This document shows positions 9,099-17,125 of a DNA stretch of 64,000 bases, in pieces. The stretch comes from Bacillota bacterium (lineage in GTDB: Bacteria; Bacillota; Clostridia; Oscillospirales; Ruminococcaceae): contig JAEWXO010000006.1 of the NCBI GenBank assembly GCA_023458875.1, positions 39,953 to 103,952 on the forward strand, read 5' to 3'. The position numbers and the translations under genes were made by a program. The notes beneath the pieces are model-generated. The model saw only the letters and a program-made list of their open reading frames with translations, did no database searches and had not been told where the DNA came from. Each line of letters begins with the position of its first letter. Within the stretch, counting starts at the first letter, position 1.

Positions 9099-9215
9099 TT
9101 CAGCCATATTTATAAGTTAGGGACATATGAGCGAAGGTCCAGGGCGACCGCAAAGCCCGGTCGACTCAGCAGAGTCGAAATCCCTGCATAAGCATTATCC
9201 CCCATATGGGCTGAA
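9099..9215 (+). repeat. Dispersed two-hairpin element, copy 2, in an extended form with inverted ends
   Basis: The core (9132-9187) has both stem-loops: GACCGCAAAGCCCGGTC, then GACTC-AGCA-GAGTC. This copy is bounded by inverted ends: TTCAGCCATAT (9099-9109) and ATATGGGCTGAA (9204-9215), so a unit of about 117 bp can fold as one long hairpin. Copies 4 and 6 keep parts of these ends, suggesting the core is what survives of a longer element. Confidence 0.75.
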
Positions 9216-9250
9216 TATAAATATAACTTATTAATAAATAAAAAAACATA

Positions 9251-9279
9251 TTGACAAAGCTAAGAAAAAAAGATAGAAT
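9251..9279 (+). promoter_or_regulatory. SigmaA-type promoter for the zinc-ribbon gene
   Basis: TTGACA (9251-9256), a 17-base spacer and TAGAAT (9274-9279), about 50 bases before the start codon at 9330. Confidence 0.75.
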
Positions 9280-9329
9280 TAAATATACAGATTATTATTT
9301 AAGATGAAAAGAAACAGGAGGAATCAAAG

Positions 9330-9782
9330 ATGGGTTTATTTGATAAGGCAGGAAAGTTTGCTGAAAAAGCGGGGGAAAAAATGGCGAAGGCTGCAACAGG
9401 AGTTGCTGATAAATCAAAGGTATTAGCAGAAAAAACAAAGCTTAAAAGTCATATAAGCACTGAAAATACAAATATAAACAAAGCTTATGCAGCACTCGGC
9501 AAAAAATACTTTGAAGTTTCAGGAGCTAATCCGGCAGCAGAATATGAAGAATTCGTTGATTCTATAAAAGCATCAATGCAGCATATAGAACAGCTTCAGC
9601 AGCAGATTGCAGCGCTGGATACTGACTCAACATGTACAAAATGCGGTTCGGTTCTGAGAAAAGATCAGCAGTTCTGCCAGTCATGCGGATCAAAGCAGGA
9701 TAATTTCGTCGATGTTTCTCCGGCTGATGTAGAGGTTGTTTCAGAGGTTGAGAATACAACTCAGCAGCAGAATCACCAATAA
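9330..9782 (+). CDS. Zinc-ribbon protein of unknown function
   Basis: A 150-residue soluble protein. The first 45 residues are Lys/Ala-rich and amphipathic (GKFAEKAGEKMAKAATGV), then a predicted helical segment (50-95) runs into a treble CxxC zinc ribbon, CTKCGSVLRKDQ followed by FCQSCGSK, around residues 97-116. The tail is acidic and Gln-rich. Proteins with a helical N-terminus and a C-terminal zinc ribbon of this kind are common in Clostridia, and their function is not established. It has its own promoter and terminator, so it is transcribed alone. ATG 9330 has CAGGAGGAAT upstream. Confidence 0.85.
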   Translation: MGLFDKAGKFAEKAGEKMAKAATGVADKSKVLAEKTKLKSHISTENTNINKAYAALGKKYFEVSGANPAAEYEEFVDSIKASMQHIEQLQQQIAALDTDSTCTKCGSVLRKDQQFCQSCGSKQDNFVDVSPADVEVVSEVENTTQQQNHQ

Positions 9783-9796
9783 TAAAAATAATTAAT

Positions 9797-9836
9797 AAAC
9801 CCCTTGTAATAAAGCTACATGGGGTTTTTGTTTTTT
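9797..9836 (+). terminator. Rho-independent terminator after the zinc-ribbon gene
   Basis: AAACCCC (9797-9803) pairs with GGGGTTT (9821-9827) and is followed by a tract of Ts interrupted by one G. Confidence 0.85.
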
Positions 9837-9859
9837 AAAGATAAAAGAGGAAAATATAA

Positions 9860-10330
9860 ATGAAGATAAGAATGGCAAATGAAAATGATATTGATAATAT
9901 AAACAAACTTCTTTTTCAGGTATGTCTTGTACATCACAAAGGACGTCCTGATTTGTTTAAATACGGAGCAAAAAAATATACAGACGAACAGCTTAAGGTT
10001 ATTATCAATGATAAAAATACACCTGTACTTGTGGCTGCTGATGAGAATGACTGCGTACAGGGATATGCATTCTGTGTATTTCAGGAGCATATTGATGATA
10101 ATATACTTACTGATTTAAAAACATTATATATTGATGACCTTTGTGTTGATGAGGAATACAGGGGAAAACATATAGGTAAGATGTTGTATGAGGCAGTCAT
10201 AGAGTTTGCAAAGAAGAATAAATGCTATAATGTTACTTTAAATGTCTGGAGCTGCAATGAATCTGCAGAAAAATTTTATAAGTCGTGTGGAATGAAAACA
10301 CAGAAGACCTGCATGGAGATTACACTGTAG
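9860..10330 (+). CDS. GNAT-family N-acetyltransferase
   Basis: A 156-residue acetyl-CoA-dependent acetyltransferase. It starts with the typical beta-alpha opening (MKIRMANENDIDNINKLL); the acetyl-CoA-binding motif A is LYIDDLCVDEEYRGKHIGKM (about residues 89-108), followed by the motif B region with NVTLNVWSCNESAEKFYKSCGM. The substrate cannot be inferred; small single-domain GNATs act on amines, amino acids or proteins. It starts 24 bases after the preceding terminator, with AGAGGAAAA as ribosome binding site, and no clear promoter of its own is visible in the short gap, so it may depend on read-through. Confidence 0.85.
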   Translation: MKIRMANENDIDNINKLLFQVCLVHHKGRPDLFKYGAKKYTDEQLKVIINDKNTPVLVAADENDCVQGYAFCVFQEHIDDNILTDLKTLYIDDLCVDEEYRGKHIGKMLYEAVIEFAKKNKCYNVTLNVWSCNESAEKFYKSCGMKTQKTCMEITL

Positions 10331-10365
10331 AACTTATCGTTTTATATAAAAATTTAAAAAAGGTA

Positions 10366-10396
10366 TTGACATAGAGTGGACTCCGGATTATATTAT
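10366..10396 (+). promoter_or_regulatory. MerR-type promoter with 19-base spacer
   Basis: TTGACA (10366-10371) and TATTAT (10391-10396) are separated by 19 bases that contain the dyad GAGTGGACTC (10376-10383 core, arms GAGT and ACTC). A long 19-base spacer with a dyad between -35 and -10 is the hallmark of promoters activated by MerR-family regulators. It precedes the flavodoxin remnant and the ECF/aldo-keto-reductase genes. The regulator gene is not in the window. Confidence 0.6.
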
Positions 10397-10439
10397 TATA
10401 TTGTTAAAAATATCAGAATTCATGGAGGAATGAAAAATC

Positions 10440-10523
10440 TATGGTACAGGTGTATGGCAGTCAGGTGAAGTTAATGGTACAAGATTTATAGATGATGCTT
10501 ATCAGATGGGAAGAAATATATAA
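10440..10523 (+). pseudogene. C-terminal remnant of a flavodoxin-family gene
   Basis: An open stretch of 27 codons begins YGTGVWQSGE and ends DAYQMGRNI before TAA at 10521. This is the typical tail of flavodoxin / NADPH-dependent FMN reductase-like proteins (G-x-W-x-x-GE...A-x-x-x-GKNI). A promoter (10366-10396) and a GGAGGA sequence (10424-10429) stand directly before it, but about 150 codons that should lie between are missing. It looks like an internal deletion that joined the 5' control region to the last codons. An in-frame stop at 10431 and the lack of a suitably spaced start argue against expression. Confidence 0.6.
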
Positions 10524-10541
10524 TTGGAGGAGATTAAAAAA

Positions 10542-11099
10542 ATGAGTAATTCTATTGCAATAATAAGAAAAAAGGCTGTATCAAAATCAGTCATAACGGT
10601 TGCGGCTATAGCTTCAGCTATTGTACTTCCTCAGATTTTTCATATTTTGGGACTTGCCTCGGGAACAGGTACGGCTGTTGGTGCTGCATTCCTTCCGATG
10701 CATATTCCTGTATTGCTTGCAGGACTTCTGGGAGGTCCGTATGCCGGAATTATAGCCGGTTTATTAAGTCCTGTCATAAGCTTTTATATTACAGGAATGC
10801 CAACAGCTGCAATGCTTCCGTTTATAGTAGTTGAACTCGGCGTTTATGGACTGACTGCAGGACTTCTTTCACAAAAAAAGATGAATACTTTTTTAAAGCT
10901 TATTATTACGCAGATTGCGGGCCGTGCAGCACGTATGGTAGCAGTGATTGCAGCTATTTATGTATTTGGAAATACGCAGCTTACAATGGCATCAATAGGC
11001 ACATTTATAACTGCGGGTATTTTCGGAATAATTCTTCAGTGGTCATTTATTCCGTTATTTACAGACCGTATAAAGAATGTGAAAAAGCTTTATGAATAG
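10542..11099 (+). CDS. ECF transporter S component (substrate-binding membrane protein)
   Basis: A 185-residue, very hydrophobic protein with about six membrane helices. The stretch FLPMHIPVLLAGLLGGPYAG followed by GLLSPVISFYITGMP is characteristic of ECF-type vitamin transporter S components of the FolT/PanT-like group. Such proteins capture a vitamin or precursor and share the energising EcfA/A'/T module, which is not in the window. Start ATG 10542 has GGAGGAGAT upstream; TTG at 10524 overlaps that site and is unlikely. The downstream gene starts 8 bases before its stop, implying coupled translation. The substrate is unknown. Confidence 0.82.
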   Translation: MSNSIAIIRKKAVSKSVITVAAIASAIVLPQIFHILGLASGTGTAVGAAFLPMHIPVLLAGLLGGPYAGIIAGLLSPVISFYITGMPTAAMLPFIVVELGVYGLTAGLLSQKKMNTFLKLIITQIAGRAARMVAVIAAIYVFGNTQLTMASIGTFITAGIFGIILQWSFIPLFTDRIKNVKKLYE

Positions 11100-12633
11100 T
11101 ATTGAAAGAGCAGAGGAAACTTTAAAAAACGGGAAATACACCTGTGTTGTGTGCAGCAATGATATTATATATACAAGTACACAAAAAGGCGTTGCACCGA
11201 TGCTTGATTTTATAGAAAAAAATATCTGTCTCACCGGATTTTCAGCAGCGGATAAAATTGTAGGAAAAGCGGCGGCTATGCTTTTTATATTTGCAGGAGT
11301 AAAAGAAATCTACGCAGAAGTAATGAGCGTACCTGCTGCCGCTATTCTTAAAAAGCACGGAATAGAATTTTCATACGGAACCATTACTCAAAATATTGTT
11401 AACAGAACCAATACAGGTATATGTCCGATGGAACAGGCTGTTGCAGGCATTACAGACGCAGATGCGGCACTGACTGCTATAATAAGAAAGCGTAATCAGT
11501 TGAAAGGATATTCAGATATGAAAAAATTAGGATTTGGATTTATGAGATTGCCGCTGATTGATGAAAATGATCAGTCAAGCTTTGATAAAAAACAGCTCTG
11601 TAAAATGGTTGATACATTTATGGAGCGTGGATTTACTTATTATGATACAGCATACATGTATCATAACTTCCAGAGTGAATGTGTTTTGCGTGAGGTTCTT
11701 GTTGAGCGCCACTCACGTGAGAATTTTAAACTTGCGACAAAGCTGCCTACGATGTTTCTGAAGGAAGAAGCAGATATGGAGCGTATTTTTAACGAACAGC
11801 TTGAAAAATGCGGAGTAGAATATTTTGACTATTATCTTCTTCACTGCCTGAATGTTGACAATTATGCAACAACACAGACACTGCATAGCTTTGAGTTTAT
11901 TCTTCAGAAGAAAAAAGAAGGCAAAATAAAAAAAATAGGATTTTCATATCATGATGATGCAAAGCTACTTGACGAGATACTGACAGCACATCCTGAAACT
12001 GAATTTGTCCAGCTTCAGCTTAATTACCTTGACTGGGATAATGAAAGCGTACAGTCGAGAAAATGTTATGAAACAGCAATAAAGCATGGAAAAAAGGTCA
12101 TTGTTATGGAACCGGTAAAGGGCGGGACTCTTGCAAATGTGCCTGAAGAAGCAGAAAAGCTTCTGAAAGAACATGAACCGGGACTTTCTGTTTCATCATG
12201 GGCAATAAGATTTGCAGCTACGCATAAAAATGTTATCATGGTTCTGAGCGGTATGAGTAATTATGAGCAACTTTTAGACAATACAGGATATATGGAGAAT
12301 TTTGTTCCGCTTAATGATGATGAGATGAAGCTTGTAATGAAGGTAACTGATATTATAAATTCATCAATTGCAATACCATGTACCGCATGCAGGTACTGTG
12401 TTGACGGATGTCCTGAAAATATTCCTATACCAGATTATTTTGCACTTTACAATGCAGAGAAGCAGGAGATAAAAAAGGATTTTACGGTTCAGGGTGTTTA
12501 CTATGAAAACCTTACTAAATCTCATGGAAAAGCATCAGATTGTATAGGCTGCACACAATGTGAAAAACATTGCCCTCAGCATCTTGAGATCACAAAATAC
12601 TTAAAGCTTGTTGCCCAGGCATTTGAGGAATAG
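11092..12633 (+). CDS. DUF1893 domain fused to an aldo/keto reductase with two 4Fe-4S clusters
   Basis: The 513-residue ORF has two parts. Residues 1-140 match DUF1893 (GKAAAMLFIFAGVKEIYAEV, then NRTNTGICPMEQAV), normally a free-standing protein of about 140 residues with a deaminase-like fold (TM1506 type) and unknown function. From Met143 on it is a complete aldo/keto reductase: FGFMRLPL, tetrad Asp185, Tyr190, Lys217 and His251, and a C-terminal ferredoxin-like domain with CTACRYCVDGCP (430-441) and CIGCTQCEKHCP (484-495). Met143 (base 11518) is where such reductases normally start and has AAAGGA ten bases upstream, so the reductase could also be made alone. It overlaps the ECF gene. Role unknown; probably a redox enzyme. 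Confidence 0.85.
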   Translation: MNSIERAEETLKNGKYTCVVCSNDIIYTSTQKGVAPMLDFIEKNICLTGFSAADKIVGKAAAMLFIFAGVKEIYAEVMSVPAAAILKKHGIEFSYGTITQNIVNRTNTGICPMEQAVAGITDADAALTAIIRKRNQLKGYSDMKKLGFGFMRLPLIDENDQSSFDKKQLCKMVDTFMERGFTYYDTAYMYHNFQSECVLREVLVERHSRENFKLATKLPTMFLKEEADMERIFNEQLEKCGVEYFDYYLLHCLNVDNYATTQTLHSFEFILQKKKEGKIKKIGFSYHDDAKLLDEILTAHPETEFVQLQLNYLDWDNESVQSRKCYETAIKHGKKVIVMEPVKGGTLANVPEEAEKLLKEHEPGLSVSSWAIRFAATHKNVIMVLSGMSNYEQLLDNTGYMENFVPLNDDEMKLVMKVTDIINSSIAIPCTACRYCVDGCPENIPIPDYFALYNAEKQEIKKDFTVQGVYYENLTKSHGKASDCIGCTQCEKHCPQHLEITKYLKLVAQAFEE

Positions 12634-12779
12634 TATAATCGTTGGATGTTAAGCACTTGAAGTCCTCTGTAAAGTGGTGGTATAAACCTCTTCAGTAATA
12701 TGTATCAAGATCGAGAATTCTGCAATTATTATTTATTTCCATTTTTGTTTTACTTCATTCGGTTAATATTAATATGTAA

Positions 12780-13127
12780 TTAATCTTCGTATAAATCTCC
12801 GCTGTTTTCCTTGTTAAGAGTTCCGTCAAATTCCACCATAAGGAATTTTGCAAGCTCCTTTACAACCGGTCTGTGTCTTGTGCCTTTTGGAACTATAACA
12901 AATTCTCCGGATTTTACAGGAATCAGGCCTTCTTCTGTTTCAAGCTCAAAGTTTCCTTCAAGTACACAGAACATTTCATCAGACTGTTCATGTACGTGAA
13001 AATCAAGCATCCTGTTTTCAACCTGTACAACACTTAGTACATTCCCGTTCATCCGTGCAATCTTTTTATACATATAGAGACCATCAACGTTATTTACGTC
13101 ATTAATAAAATTTTTTACTTCAAGCAT
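12780..13127 (-). CDS. Small cupin-domain protein
   Basis: A 115-residue single-domain cupin. Motif 1 is FHVHEQSDEMFCVLEGNFEL and motif 2 is GEFVIVPKGTRHRP, with the metal-ligand histidines (HxH, and the late His of motif 2) and Glu all in place, so it should bind a divalent metal. Such small cupins serve as isomerases, sugar-binding proteins or regulators; no specific role can be assigned. It is transcribed alone on the minus strand, converging with the reductase gene. ATG at 13127 has ACGGAGGAAG upstream. Confidence 0.85.
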   Translation of the reverse strand: MLEVKNFINDVNNVDGLYMYKKIARMNGNVLSVVQVENRMLDFHVHEQSDEMFCVLEGNFELETEEGLIPVKSGEFVIVPKGTRHRPVVKELAKFLMVEFDGTLNKENSGDLYED

Positions 13128-13395
13128 GTTACTTCCTCCGTAAATATCAATTTGTTTTTTTGATACAAAGCCTTATAGTTTAAATATAGAATAAATTTAT
13201 GAATATATATGATTGTAGCACAATACTTCCCCATGGGGAAGTATCTGTTGGTTTGATTCTTTTTTCTCTGTTTACTTTCAGACTAAATGCAACACTAATA
13301 CATTTAAAGTTAATGCAACAAGAATATTTTTTCCAACTTGCATTTACTTTGACAATTCACTCATATTAACAATTTGTGAATTTTTCACTTACATA
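13128..13395. other. AT-rich gap between the cupin and the secreted-protein island
   Basis: No gene is visible. The stretch must hold the minus-strand cupin promoter. A short palindrome CTTCCCCATGGGGAAG lies at about 13227-13242. It forms the left border of the AT-rich island. Confidence 0.4.
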
Positions 13396-13424
13396 TTGCA
13401 ATAATTATAAAGATATAGTATAAT
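13396..13424 (+). promoter_or_regulatory. Promoter of the secreted-protein operon
   Basis: TTGCAA (13396-13401), 17 bases and a perfect TATAAT (13419-13424). The leader to the ATG at 13717 is then about 285 bases, unusually long. It holds a 31-codon ORF at 13579-13674 without a ribosome binding site. In another frame there is a short LRR-protein-like tail (FTVYAGSNYETITKYS), possibly gene debris. Confidence 0.65.
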
Positions 13425-13716
13425 ATATAAAAATTATAAATATATTAGGATAATATTTTATATAATAGGAATTAATAGAATAGCAAAAATTTGTTATCAT
13501 AATTGGTATCAAACCAGAAGTTAGTTTTATATAGTTTATAAAGTGTTACATATCGATTAAAGACGGCATTTACAGTTTATGCAGGCAGTAATTATGAAAC
13601 AATCACAAAGTATAGCCTGGAAAAAACAATTTAAGCATCAAACATATTTTATGCTAGCGAAATATGCAGGATAAATGTTTTTATGATTGATTAAATCAAT
13701 CGGAAAGGGATTTATA

Positions 13717-14109
13717 ATGAAAAAGACTTTTAAAAGAACATTGACTGCTTTATTAGCAACCGCAACAATGGCTGTTGGAATGGGTGGAATGAGTGCAAGT
13801 GCTGCTTATATCGGAGACATTTCTCTATATAAAGCTGTGGGAGCACCAGGCAGTAGTACACAAACATATCAGGAGTGGAGGTTTGTAATAACATCGTCAA
13901 CAACAAGTATGAATCTTACCACTGTAACTCTCGGCAATTCTGACGCATATGTGTATTTGTACTCAAATAATGGTATTTCTAGCATTAAAACGACAACAGG
14001 GGCTGTTTCAGTAACCAATGCAAAGGTTGGAGCAGCCGCACTTGCAAATGCAAGATTATATAATTTCAGTAGTGGCTCTCATTATGCTTATGGTAGTATA
14101 AGCGGTTAA
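13717..14109 (+). CDS. Small secreted protein, unknown; candidate bacteriocin-like effector
   Basis: A 130-residue protein with a clear Sec signal peptide (basic MKKTFKRT, hydrophobic LLATATMAVGMGG, cleavage after SASA) and a mature part of about 101 residues. The mature part is rich in Ser, Thr, Gly, Ala, Tyr and Asn, has no cysteine and ends LYNFSSGSHYAYGSISG. I do not recognise a family. Its setting (own strong promoter, then a leaky hairpin, a lipoprotein and an ABC-2 transporter) resembles Sec-exported bacteriocin loci such as the lactococcin 972 type, but the sequence does not match that family. ATG 13717 is chosen over TTG 13687 because GAAAGGGA lies just upstream and the signal peptide begins there. 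Confidence 0.8.
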   Translation: MKKTFKRTLTALLATATMAVGMGGMSASAAYIGDISLYKAVGAPGSSTQTYQEWRFVITSSTTSMNLTTVTLGNSDAYVYLYSNNGISSIKTTTGAVSVTNAKVGAAALANARLYNFSSGSHYAYGSISG

Positions 14110-14132
14110 GATTAATAATTAAAATTACATTT

Positions 14133-14168
14133 GTCTGTCCGTTAAATATATCAACGGACAGACTTTTA
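14133..14168 (+). terminator. Leaky terminator/attenuator between the secreted protein and its transporter genes
   Basis: GTCTGTCCGTT (14133-14143) pairs perfectly with AACGGACAGAC (14153-14163), followed only by TTTT. A short T tract suggests partial termination, giving more of the small secreted protein than of the downstream membrane genes, as in many bacteriocin operons. Confidence 0.7.
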
Positions 14169-14185
14169 AAAATTCAGGTGATATT

Positions 14186-15448
14186 ATGATAAAAAAATTT
14201 CTAGCATGTGTATTTCTAATGACGATTTTATTTTTAAGCAGTTGTGCTAATGTACCAGATGAAGTGCGAGAAGAAATGAACAGATATGAAAATAGTAGTG
14301 TCGGCTCTGATAATAGTGATTATGAATTTATTTATATAGATAAATCAGAAATAAACGATAATGCAACTATTGCACTGCAAAAAGATTATAGTCAATTTAA
14401 GATTGATGATAATATAAATATCGATGAATTAAATAAAATAAGTATAATGAAATTTAAATATCTAGAAAACTTTGAAGAGAATTATAATAATGTGTTGAAA
14501 CTCTTTTTTACTCAGGAACAAATTATGAATCAAGAAATATCTCCAAATATTAATTCAGATGCATCAACTACATATAGCTTCTGGAATGAAACGGATAAAA
14601 TGTATGGCTGTGTTGGTGATAATGGATTTATAGCAATGTTAAAACCTGAAGCTTTTGATATATCTTTTGGATATAGTGAGCCAAACATAAAAATATATCA
14701 TGTGGATAGAAATGATGATTTAAGTGATATTTATCAATTAAATGATGGAAATTGTTCTGTTGGTGAAGCTGTTGAATATATAAATAATTGGCTTTCGGCA
14801 GAATATAAAAAAATATCGCCTGATTATGATTATAAAGTAAAAACAGTAATTGTTCGTAAACACGAAGAAAAGTATCTGTTTGAAATATATATAGAACTTC
14901 TATATGATGGAATTCCATTGGATTCTCTTACATTGGAATCTGCTACTGACGAAAAAAATAAAACAATGTACGTGGCTTACAATAACTCAGCAATTAGTAT
15001 TCAAATGATAAATGTTAATCAAATAGATTCATTTACAAATTCAACAGGTATACTTAAGCCTGTTGAAACTGACAATGTTAAAAAATGTATCTCATTAGAA
15101 AGCGCATTAAAATATTGTGAGAATACATTTACTGATTTCAAAAATGTTACCATTTCTGATATTGGAATAAAATATACCCTAAAGCCTATATATAACTACA
15201 TGGGAGTAGAATCTGAAGATGATAATGGAAATAAAATATACAAAAATATGGAATTTAATTATAGCGCTGGAATAACTGTTGATTCACGCCCAGTATGGGA
15301 ATTTATAATTGATGTTGATCCATCAGAATTTTTAAGGGATGGAGAGACAAATACATACGGTGATATTAGAAAATATATTTATATTGATATGGTGACAGGT
15401 GAACTCCATTATAATATGGATATTGTATTACAAGGTGTAGGTGCCTGA
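14186..15448 (+). CDS. Large lipoprotein of unknown function
   Basis: A 420-residue protein with a lipoprotein signal (FLSSCANVPDE, Cys near residue 20), acidic and Asn/Tyr/Ile-rich. The C-terminal third has features of PepSY-like or peptidase-propeptide-like domains (SLESALKYCENTF near 303-315, RPVWEFIIDVDPSE, and YIYIDMVTGELHY near the end), but I cannot assign a family with confidence. It lies between the small secreted protein and the first ABC permease, 2 bases before the latter, so it is part of the same operon. By position it could be a surface receptor, an export partner or an immunity lipoprotein. Codon use is strongly A/T-biased compared with the riboflavin or polysaccharide genes, suggesting transfer. 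Confidence 0.8.
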   Translation: MIKKFLACVFLMTILFLSSCANVPDEVREEMNRYENSSVGSDNSDYEFIYIDKSEINDNATIALQKDYSQFKIDDNINIDELNKISIMKFKYLENFEENYNNVLKLFFTQEQIMNQEISPNINSDASTTYSFWNETDKMYGCVGDNGFIAMLKPEAFDISFGYSEPNIKIYHVDRNDDLSDIYQLNDGNCSVGEAVEYINNWLSAEYKKISPDYDYKVKTVIVRKHEEKYLFEIYIELLYDGIPLDSLTLESATDEKNKTMYVAYNNSAISIQMINVNQIDSFTNSTGILKPVETDNVKKCISLESALKYCENTFTDFKNVTISDIGIKYTLKPIYNYMGVESEDDNGNKIYKNMEFNYSAGITVDSRPVWEFIIDVDPSEFLRDGETNTYGDIRKYIYIDMVTGELHYNMDIVLQGVGA

Positions 15449-15450
15449 TT

Positions 15451-16251
15451 ATGAAAGCATTTTTTAATTGTCTTAAAAACGATTTGCAGAAATCAATTTT
15501 TAGCTATGGTTTTATATTATGCATTGCTGTAACCTTTCTGCTTTGCTTTACTTCGGTTATATATACTAATACAGAAGGACGGGAATTTTCTGCATTTGAA
15601 GTTCTTGCAGACAGAGATAACTTTAAGTTTGTGATGTTTAAGAGTACACAAATTATGCAAAATTCCATAAGTCCATATCTTACAATGTTTCTTCCGATTT
15701 TATCGGCATTACCTTATGTAAGCTTTTTTTGCTCAGAAAGGTTAAACGGATATTTAAGATTTAATATAACAAGATGCGGAAAAATGCAGTATTACACATC
15801 AAAATTTTTCTCTGCAATTATAAGCGGAGGTTTAGCAATTATGCTGGGCTACGCTGCCTATGGACTTGTAATCTGCAATCAGTTTCCAGGTGATCAAATC
15901 TCATTTACGGAAATATTAAAACATATAGCCGGAATAGGGATATATGGTATGATTTCAGTTCTCCCGGCATTTTTTCTATCATCATTTATAAAGAACAAAT
16001 ACTTGATATGTTGCTTTCCATTTATCTTTATGCATTTTTATTATACAACTATATCTCGAATTCAGGATAGTTTTATAAGCAAAAACGACTGGAAGACGGT
16101 GATAAAAATGGGTTTTTTATATCCTAATGAAATAATAAAAATATTTTTCAGTGAAAATATATATTGCTTAATATATCATGTTATACTTGCCGTTGTTGCA
16201 TATTTATGTTTTGTAATTATAATGAACAGGAGGTTAGATTTTGGAGAATAA
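15451..16251 (+). CDS. ABC-2 type transporter permease (first)
   Basis: A 266-residue integral membrane protein with about six hydrophobic segments: one near residues 18-36, then a large extracellular loop, then helices around 70-90, 118-142, 152-175, 184-200 and 240-258. This is the architecture of ABC-2 half-transporter permeases such as those of bacteriocin immunity and antibiotic efflux systems. It starts 2 bases after the lipoprotein gene and overlaps the next permease by 11 bases, so all are co-translated. Sequence is too diverged to name a substrate. Confidence 0.78.
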   Translation: MKAFFNCLKNDLQKSIFSYGFILCIAVTFLLCFTSVIYTNTEGREFSAFEVLADRDNFKFVMFKSTQIMQNSISPYLTMFLPILSALPYVSFFCSERLNGYLRFNITRCGKMQYYTSKFFSAIISGGLAIMLGYAAYGLVICNQFPGDQISFTEILKHIAGIGIYGMISVLPAFFLSSFIKNKYLICCFPFIFMHFYYTTISRIQDSFISKNDWKTVIKMGFLYPNEIIKIFFSENIYCLIYHVILAVVAYLCFVIIMNRRLDFGE

Positions 16252-17113
16252 ATTCTCTGCGTTAAGAGTCTGGCGAATTGCCAAAATAGAATTTTACAAA
16301 TGGATTGTTAATCCACGAATGATTATTGCAGTTGCAATGATTATTTTTGTATGGAATTTTGCCGTTTTTCCTCTTATGAATTTAAGTAAGGAGATGAACA
16401 GTCCTCTTAATGTATTTGAACCTTTTATTGCTGTTCTTAATTCAAGGGTTTTATGCCTTGTAACTCCATCGGTTTTTTTGTTTTTGATTTCAGATTACCC
16501 TCATCTTGACCGTAACAGCTTGTTTGTTCTTCATCGTGTCAAAAAAACAGAATGGATTTTGGGACAGTTTATGTTTTTTATCTTTGCAGCTTTTAGTTTT
16601 TTAGGAAGCATTTTTATATTCTCAATTATCCCGAATATTAACAATTCATTTTATGCAAATGGATGGAGTCTGGTTGTAACACGTTATGGATTGTACTTTC
16701 CTGAAAGTGCTTCAAGTTTTTCAGCAACTTTAATTACAAAAGAACTCTATAACCAGATAGCACCTTTTGGGGAGACTGCTGTAGCATTTTCATTGACTAT
16801 TATGTATATGATTTTAATTGGAATGATACTTCTTGTGTTTCATGTTATGAATTTAAGAAAATTTGGTGTTATTTCAGCAACCGGAATAATTGCCATCGGA
16901 AGTGCTTTGGCAATTATTAAATCATCAGGAATGTGGGTGTTTCCAATGGCACATACAATGGTGAGCCTTCATTATACAGAGTATCTTAAAGAACCGATAA
17001 CGGATTTGAAAACCTCATTTGCATATTTTCTTTCAATTATTCTATTGATTTTAGTTGTTTGCATTATTACAATCAGGCATACTAATTTTCTGAATATTGA
17101 TGATAATGAATAA
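16241..17113 (+). CDS. ABC-2 type transporter permease (second)
   Basis: A 290-residue membrane protein with about six helices (for example MIIAVAMIIFVWNFAVFPL near the N-terminus and FAYFLSIILLILVVCIITI near the C-terminus). It starts with TTG at 16241; CAGGAGG six bases upstream, inside the previous gene, makes this start convincing, and the 11-base overlap implies coupling. With the preceding permease it probably forms a heterodimer driven by the ATPase encoded next. Substrate unknown. Confidence 0.78.
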   Translation: MENKFSALRVWRIAKIEFYKWIVNPRMIIAVAMIIFVWNFAVFPLMNLSKEMNSPLNVFEPFIAVLNSRVLCLVTPSVFLFLISDYPHLDRNSLFVLHRVKKTEWILGQFMFFIFAAFSFLGSIFIFSIIPNINNSFYANGWSLVVTRYGLYFPESASSFSATLITKELYNQIAPFGETAVAFSLTIMYMILIGMILLVFHVMNLRKFGVISATGIIAIGSALAIIKSSGMWVFPMAHTMVSLHYTEYLKEPITDLKTSFAYFLSIILLILVVCIITIRHTNFLNIDDNE

Positions 17114-17125
17114 TAAGGAGGGTAT

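Noticed and set aside
10524..10541. TTG start at 10524 for the ECF S component
   Set aside because: It overlaps the GGAGGAG ribosome binding site that serves ATG 10542.
13579..13674. 31-codon ORF in the leader of the secreted-protein gene
   Set aside because: No ribosome binding site, and the overlapping frame looks like debris of an LRR-type protein tail. Too weak to list as a gene.
13717..14109. Assignment of the small secreted protein to the lactococcin 972 family
   Set aside because: Locus layout is similar, but the mature sequence lacks the pattern I know from that family, and the transporter has two permeases and a lipoprotein instead of the usual immunity protein.
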